64,000 nt of DNA from Toxonevra muliebris (Eukaryota; Arthropoda; Insecta; Diptera; Pallopteridae): contig OY829330.1 of the NCBI GenBank assembly GCA_963691655.1, forward strand, positions 18,222,182 to 18,286,181, given 5' to 3'. This document shows positions 59,616 through 64,000 of the stretch, in pieces. The position numbers were made by a program, and so were the translations under genes. The notes beneath the pieces are model-generated. The model was given only the letters and a program-made list of their open reading frames with translations. It did not search any database and was not told the origin of the DNA. Within the stretch, counting starts at the first letter, position 1. Each line of letters begins with the position of its first letter.

Positions 59616-60135
59616 TAGGTCACAGTGATATACTTGGAAATAATAAAGCTGAGGAGCTAGCTAGATTAGGTACGTAAATGCCACTATTTCAATTTAAATA
59701 CTACCCGGGTATCCCACTGCAAGTTTAACGTTCAAACAGAGTTCTTGAATCAGGCGAAGGTTAGATGGCAGATAGGACACACATGCAAAATAACCAAACA
59801 GGTATGGCCAGAGTACAACCCCAAACGCTCTAAGAAGCTACTATCTTTCAGTAGAAGACAAATTTACAAAACTGTGGCAGTAATAACTGGCCATTGCCTT
59901 ATAGGTGCGCACTCAGCTAGATTAGGTGTGCCCTCGAATGACTTTTACAGAAGTTGCAGGGATGAAGAGGAGGAGGAATCCCTTTCACTCTTCTTATGCT
60001 TTTGCCCAGCTTTGGCTATCTGTAGGAAAAATGCCCTGGGTTAATATTTTCTAGACGACCTGTCCGACTTGGGGTCAACTGACCTAGGGAATCTACTTAA
60101 TTATGTAAAATACACATTTTATTCTTCATTTTAGC
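59616..60135 (+). pseudogene. LINE RNase H end and C-terminal region
   Basis: The first codons read GHSDILGNNKAEELARLG (RNase H His and Asp block). After a stop and frame shift come LNQAKVRWQ, TKQVWPEYNPKRSKKLLSFS, RRQIYKTVAVITGHCLIGAH, the Cys-His-type cluster CRDEEEEESLSLFLCFCPAL and, after another stop, LDDLSDLGSTDLGNLLNYVK. This is the C-terminal end of a LINE of the I/Jockey/LOA group with RNase H, clearly different from the LOA copy at 49140. It is 5'-truncated exactly at the RNase H His block. Confidence 0.8.
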
Positions 60136-60379
60136 GAATTTTGACAAACAAAAGTTGACCACACTGATTGTGTGCTTGACACAGTATAATAACTCTTTTT
60201 GCTGGAGGATAGCTTTCTGGTATAATCTGCTCAAATTAATTTGAAGATTTTTATTTTCTTCTAGGAAAGAAAAAATAAAAATGTAAGTTCTGAATTTAAA
60301 AAACTCTCTTAAATTGAGAGCTTAAAAACTTCGTATAAAAAAAGTACATTAATGAAATCCGTTCTATAAACATATAAAC

Positions 60380-60460
60380 ACCAGAAATAAAACTAAAATG
60401 AGTCCCTTCTGCACTCGTCACATGATGTGATAACTTAATTTACGCAATGTTGCTTTCTTC
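60380..60460. repeat. Left part of the interrupted old repeat
   Basis: CATGATGTGATAACTTAATT, then TACGCAATGTTGCTTTCTTC corresponds to 350-392 (ATGATGTGATAACATACTTT, then ACGCTTTGTTG). The remainder continues at 63086 after a 2.6-kb insertion. Confidence 0.55.
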
Positions 60461-60913
60461 AAGAAATGAAACCGAATCAACGTTCCGGCTTTGGTTTCGT
60501 TCTTCAACATTTATTCGGGTCTCGGTTTCGTTCCGGTTACGATTTTGAAGGAAAGTGATCAAAATAAGTTTGGCAATCACACATGAGATTAATTACTAAA
60601 TAACTAATTATCTTCTATGGCTTGCAAACATTGTTCACAACACTGAAATAAAGAAAACATATCTGAATCAATAAATATACAAAATTAATGGCCATATTTC
60701 ATCATACTTGAATTATCACTTTAGAAATTTAATGATTATACATATAGAGTTCGACAGATTACAATTTTTTTTTGCCGAAACTTAAAAAATGCAAATCACA
60801 TTGGTGGATGTGAAAATAAAAATCAAAAAATAGAAGAAACAAAAATCTCTATGATTCACAAAAATATAAATAAAAAACTACTCTAAAATTACGATATACG
60901 CAATACATATATG

Positions 60914-62912
60914 TATGTACATTAGATGGCTTATTTTGCTAAAGTATTTCAGATCGTAATTGTGTCAGCGGAATATGAAAATAGGGTGTCAAAAACCAAT
61001 TAAAATGAAAAAAAAATTTTAAATTTGTGAAAACTGGATGCGCTACTCCGAAAACCGTAATTTTTAAGGATGTTTTACAATAGGTTTGGGATTTTGTATG
61101 GAAAAAGAATTCAACTTGCATATAAAAGATTTTCAGATATCCATGTCTATGTAAAAAATGCCACAAATTTAAAATTTTTTTTGATATAACTGAGCCCTAA
61201 GCCACCCCTAGCGCCTAAAGTGACCATTTAGCGCTTTTTTTCGAATTTATAAATTCACCCGTTAGGATTTCGAATATAGCGGTAATTTTTTAAAAAATAA
61301 AGTAAGTACGATTGTAGGTAATTCAATTTAGTTTATTTAAAGTACAAAAATTTTTCAAATCGAGTTATATTTGAACTAGTAAATTAACTTTTAGTGAACC
61401 CATGTCGAGTACAATCAAGTTCATCTTTGACAAATGTCGCCAAAAAATTGCAAAAAACAAACCAGACGTTGAAAAAATTGCATTAAATTAATGAAACTTA
61501 CCAATTAGGATGTAACTACTAACTTTTAAAATGTTCTCCATACTTAAACGCTTGCGTCAAAATTGTGGATTTATATCAATATGTAATACAGGTGTCCCCG
61601 TATAACACGATTGTTAGGTTCCAAAAAAGCATTGTGCGAATTCATGTTATACGGAACAAGGAACCAGTATAAAAAGCGGAGTTAGGCTCCAAGAATTTAG
61701 AAATCTGCCGAATTATATACGAAATCGTACAAAAATAGGGTTATGTTCCAAGAGATTAAAAAACATGCAGGGGCATTCATTTGCTTTATGTATATTTTAA
61801 CTTTTTGTACATTTTGATACATTTTCTCTCTTTTATAAATAAATTAAAGTTTTTAATTTTTATTGTAAGAAGTAAAAAACAGAAAGTAAGTATATTGATT
61901 TTATATAAAAAAAATTTAATAATAAGCACTTAACAGATAATTTATTGGAAGATTTGAAAATTTGAATTTAACAAGCAAAAATAACAATGAAACTTGAACA
62001 CAGAGTGAACTCTTGATAAATTTAGCAAATAAAAATTAGAGTTGTAGTTAAATAGCTTATTAACAAATTTAAAAAGCGATTAGAATTTCCAAATTATTTT
62101 CACTAATCATGTTATACCAGGGATTCAGCTATTTGCAAATCGTGTTGGAAGGAAATCGTGCTATAGTGTCATCGTGTTATATGGGGATTTCTGCTATCAA
62201 CAAATCGTGTTAGAGCGAAATCGTGCTCTACGAATGCCGTGTTGTACGTGGGAAACCTGTACATATAATACTATAATTGACAGACGAAAATAAAGAATAA
62301 AAATTTCCACGATAAGACAATTTTTTTCAACTCCTGCCTTGTTTTTTCGTGCAATTTTTTGATGACATTTGTCAAAGGTGAACTTGATTGTACTCGACAT
62401 GGGTTCACTAAAAATTAATTTACTAGTTCAAATATAACTCGATTTGAAAAATTTTTGTACTTTAAATAAACTAAATTGAATTACCTACAATCGTACTCAC
62501 TTTATTTTTTAAAAAATTACCGCTATATTCGAAATCCTAACGGGTGAATTTAAAAATTTGAAAAAAAGCGCTAAATGATCACTTTAGGCGCTAGGGGTGG
62601 CTTAGGGCTCAGTTGTATCAAAAAACTGGGTACGCCATTCGCTTTAGTGGCATTTTTTACATAGACATGGATATCTGAAAATCTTTTATATGCAAGTTGA
62701 ATTCTTTTTCCATACAAAATCCCAAACCTATTGTAAAACATCCTTAAAAATCACGGTTTTCGGAGTAGCGCATCCAGTTTTCACAAATTTAAAATTTTTT
62801 TTTTTCATTTTAATTGGTTTTTGACACCCTATTTTCATATTCCGCTGACACAATTAAGATCTGAAATACTTTAGCAAAATGTATGGAGCAAATAAGCCAT
62901 CTAATTTACATA
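60914..62912. mobile_element. Large foldback element with arms of about 590 bp
   Basis: The left arm (60914 to about 61500), starting ATTAGATGGCTTATTTTGCT, is mirrored by the right arm (about 62315-62912), ending AATAAGCCATCTAAT. Shared inner words include GGGTGTCAAAAACCAATT, GGATGCGCTACTCCG, CCTAAGCCACCCCTAGCGCC and CCCATGTCGAGTACAATCAA. The arms are close to identical, with a few indels. No transposase. The loop holds a separate pogo-like MITE. Confidence 0.88.
61589..62259. mobile_element. pogo-like MITE with TA target inside the foldback loop
   Basis: Starts CAGGTGTCCCCGTATAACAC and ends GTGTTGTACGTGGGAAACCTG, each flanked by TA (61587-61588, 62260-62261). ATCGTGTTATA-type motifs recur at both ends (near 62130, 62150, 62170, 62205). 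TA target, CAGG start and the ATAACACGA motif are typical of pogo/Tigger nonautonomous elements. 671 bp, noncoding. Confidence 0.8.
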
Positions 62913-63085
62913 TTTGTTTAGGATCCCATAATTTTAGGCTGAAACCGAACAGATTTGAACCAGTTTCAGTGTTTGAATCGGTCTCCGTTTCGTTCTTTTT
63001 CAAATGAGAATAATAGTTACGGTTTTGGTTTCGAAAAATGAAATGGTTTTAAACGGTTACGGTTCCAGTTTTGGTTCCATTTCTT

Positions 63086-63220
63086 GGTTTACTTCATTAT
63101 AAAAGTTTTCCTTTATGTTCCATGGGTTTTTTAAATTTTTCATTTTCTCTTTTCCATGCACTTTTCTCGCTTTTTGCACATCAATATTAGATTACAATTT
63201 TAATTTAGAAAAAATAAACT
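63086..63220. repeat. Right part of the interrupted old repeat
   Basis: Matches 388-535: TTTACTTCATTATAAAAGTT, TTTTTCATTTTCTCTTTTCC, ATGCACTTTTCTCGCTTTTT, GCACATCAATATTA. Homology ends near 63220, at the point where the Jockey fragment begins in the first copy. Confidence 0.75.
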
Positions 63221-64000
63221 ATACTTACATAAAACAATACAATAAATAAAAACTATTTTTGATATGTACAACTATTCCATAAGTATATTCCAAAACCGTT
63301 TTCGATATAGAAATTATGTGTTACATACTTTAGGGCTTAAAGTAAAATATATAATAAAACACACACTTATAAACTCACACCGACACACAGTGCTCCGTCG
63401 GTTGACAAAAATAGTAAAAATGAGTATCGCCAAAGTTAGCAATATTGGTGCCATTTTAAAGGTAAAAGTCCAACTAAGAAGAACCCATAACAATTGTTGC
63501 TAAAAAGTTGTTTTTTCTCTCAATGCAGCATCTCAAAGTGGCTGGTTTTTATACTGCAATATTTAAATCTGGAATTAATTGTGCTTTTCCATTTTTTTCG
63601 GATTCTTGGAAAAAATCCATTTTAAAATGTCATCTAAAACGTAATCTTTCATGTCGGTTAAGATTTCGTTTCTTTCTCTTGCAAAACTGGAATTATCTTA
63701 TTTATTTAAGTGGTACAAAGTATTCATCATAAAAAATGTTATTTTTCTTCATTAATTGTTAGTTGGGATACGATAGATGAAAAAACCACAAAAATCAGTT
63801 CTGGGGGTGCAGAGCGACCCACCCAAAACACCACCCCTTTGGTGAAAAAATACTTTTTTTTGCTAATAACTGGTTAATCGTTGGAACGTTGAAAAAAATA
63901 AAACAAAAACTTAAACTCCATAAGACCCGGGAAAAATTTATATATAAATATACAAGCAAAGAAAAAATTCGTTTCTCAGAAACGAAATTTTCACTAAACA
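63221..64000. other. No gene recognised at right edge
   Basis: Two plus frames (63264-63503, 63508-63732) have no recognisable domain. A short palindrome TTCGTTTCTCAGAAACGAA lies at 63968-63986. Nothing else supported. Confidence 0.4.

Larger units (their letters stand above)
58711..60166. mobile_element. hAT-like element with CAGTGTGGCCAA ends, carrying nested insertions
   Basis: CAGTGTGGCCAA (58711-58722) pairs with TTGACCACACTG (60155-60166), 11 of 12 matching. The flanking octamers GCTGTGTG and ATTGTGTG match at six of eight positions, consistent with an aged 8-bp target duplication. Subterminal AGCGCTTTT / AAGCG and TTTAGCGG words fill the left 150 bp. Inside are a foldback MITE copy (59348) and a LINE 3' fragment (59616). 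Confidence 0.6.
60461..63085. mobile_element. hAT-like element with AAGAAATGRAACC ends, split by nested insertions
   Basis: AAGAAATGAAACC (60461-60473) pairs with GGTTCCATTTCTT (63073-63085). GGTTTCGTTC / GGTTACGGTT motifs fill both subterminal regions (60488-60545 and 62945-63075), as in the 55028 element. Flanks are CTTTCTTC and GGTTTACTTC, against an empty-site-like GTTTACTTCATTA at about 388. Without the nested foldback element it would be about 630 bp. Confidence 0.6.
18733..64000 (+). other. toy: toy intron 2 (or later), extending past the window
   Basis: Begins with a GTGAGT donor. No exon continuing the paired domain or encoding the Pax6 homeodomain was found by eye in the remaining 45 kb on the plus strand. 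All recognisable coding matter there is transposon-derived. If the assembly is correct this is a single very long intron. A missed small exon remains possible. Confidence 0.55.

Noticed and set aside
18733..64000. Search for the toy homeobox or SSINRVLRNL exon
   Set aside because: Looked for FSNRRAKWRREE-type and INRVLRN-type reading in all plus frames by eye. No candidate convincing enough to report.

Overview
This is an AT-rich animal nuclear window with spliced genes, microsatellites and dense, old transposon debris. The one recognisable host gene is twin of eyeless (toy), a Pax6 paralogue of flies. Its protein start, the toy-type linker sequence in the paired domain, the (TTG)n- and CAA-rich leader and the TATG microsatellites all suggest a higher fly (Brachycera, perhaps tephritid-like). 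The species cannot be fixed from sequence alone. In Drosophila, toy lies on the repeat-rich dot chromosome, and the repeat load here fits that kind of neighbourhood.

Layout. Positions 1-8.2 kb hold repeats: a broken Jockey-type reverse transcriptase, a possible SINE, a MITE, a motif-dense element and a 139-bp inverted repeat. Positions 8.3-10.9 kb are low-complexity DNA with GAGA-type tracts and a CAA-rich segment, probably the toy promoter and 5' leader. toy coding exon 1 (10900-11150) and exon 2 (18552-18732) are joined by a 7.4-kb intron full of DNA-transposon remains. From 18733 to the end I see no further toy exon, in particular no homeobox. If the assembly is right, the next intron is longer than 45 kb and runs past the window.

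That second intron holds: a Penelope-like element with a GIY-YIG domain and a hammerhead-like motif (20.5-22.9 kb); Jockey and Tc1 relics (26-33 kb); two copies of a hAT transposase tail (34.8 and 46.0 kb); a 1.9-kb relic of a transposase-like family marked by an HGKGPVDGLGGALKR motif (38-39.9 kb), a second member of which lies near 13 kb; another hAT tail (42.5 kb); a PIF/Harbinger element with transposase and companion gene (43.1-45.7 kb); a LINE relic (47.5-48.4 kb); a 4-kb LOA-type LINE with ORF1, endonuclease, reverse transcriptase and RNase H (49.1-53.2 kb); and many nonautonomous elements. Two hAT-like MITEs (15.7 and 55.0 kb) keep perfect 8-bp target duplications and closely similar termini. 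At 60.4-63.2 kb there is a nested stack: an old repeat interrupted by a hAT-like element, itself interrupted by a foldback element with about 590-bp arms, whose loop holds a pogo-like MITE.

Every transposon coding region seen carries stops, frameshifts or deletions, so none looks autonomous. I saw no tRNA, rRNA or CRISPR array. Family calls come from motif recognition only and no database search was run.
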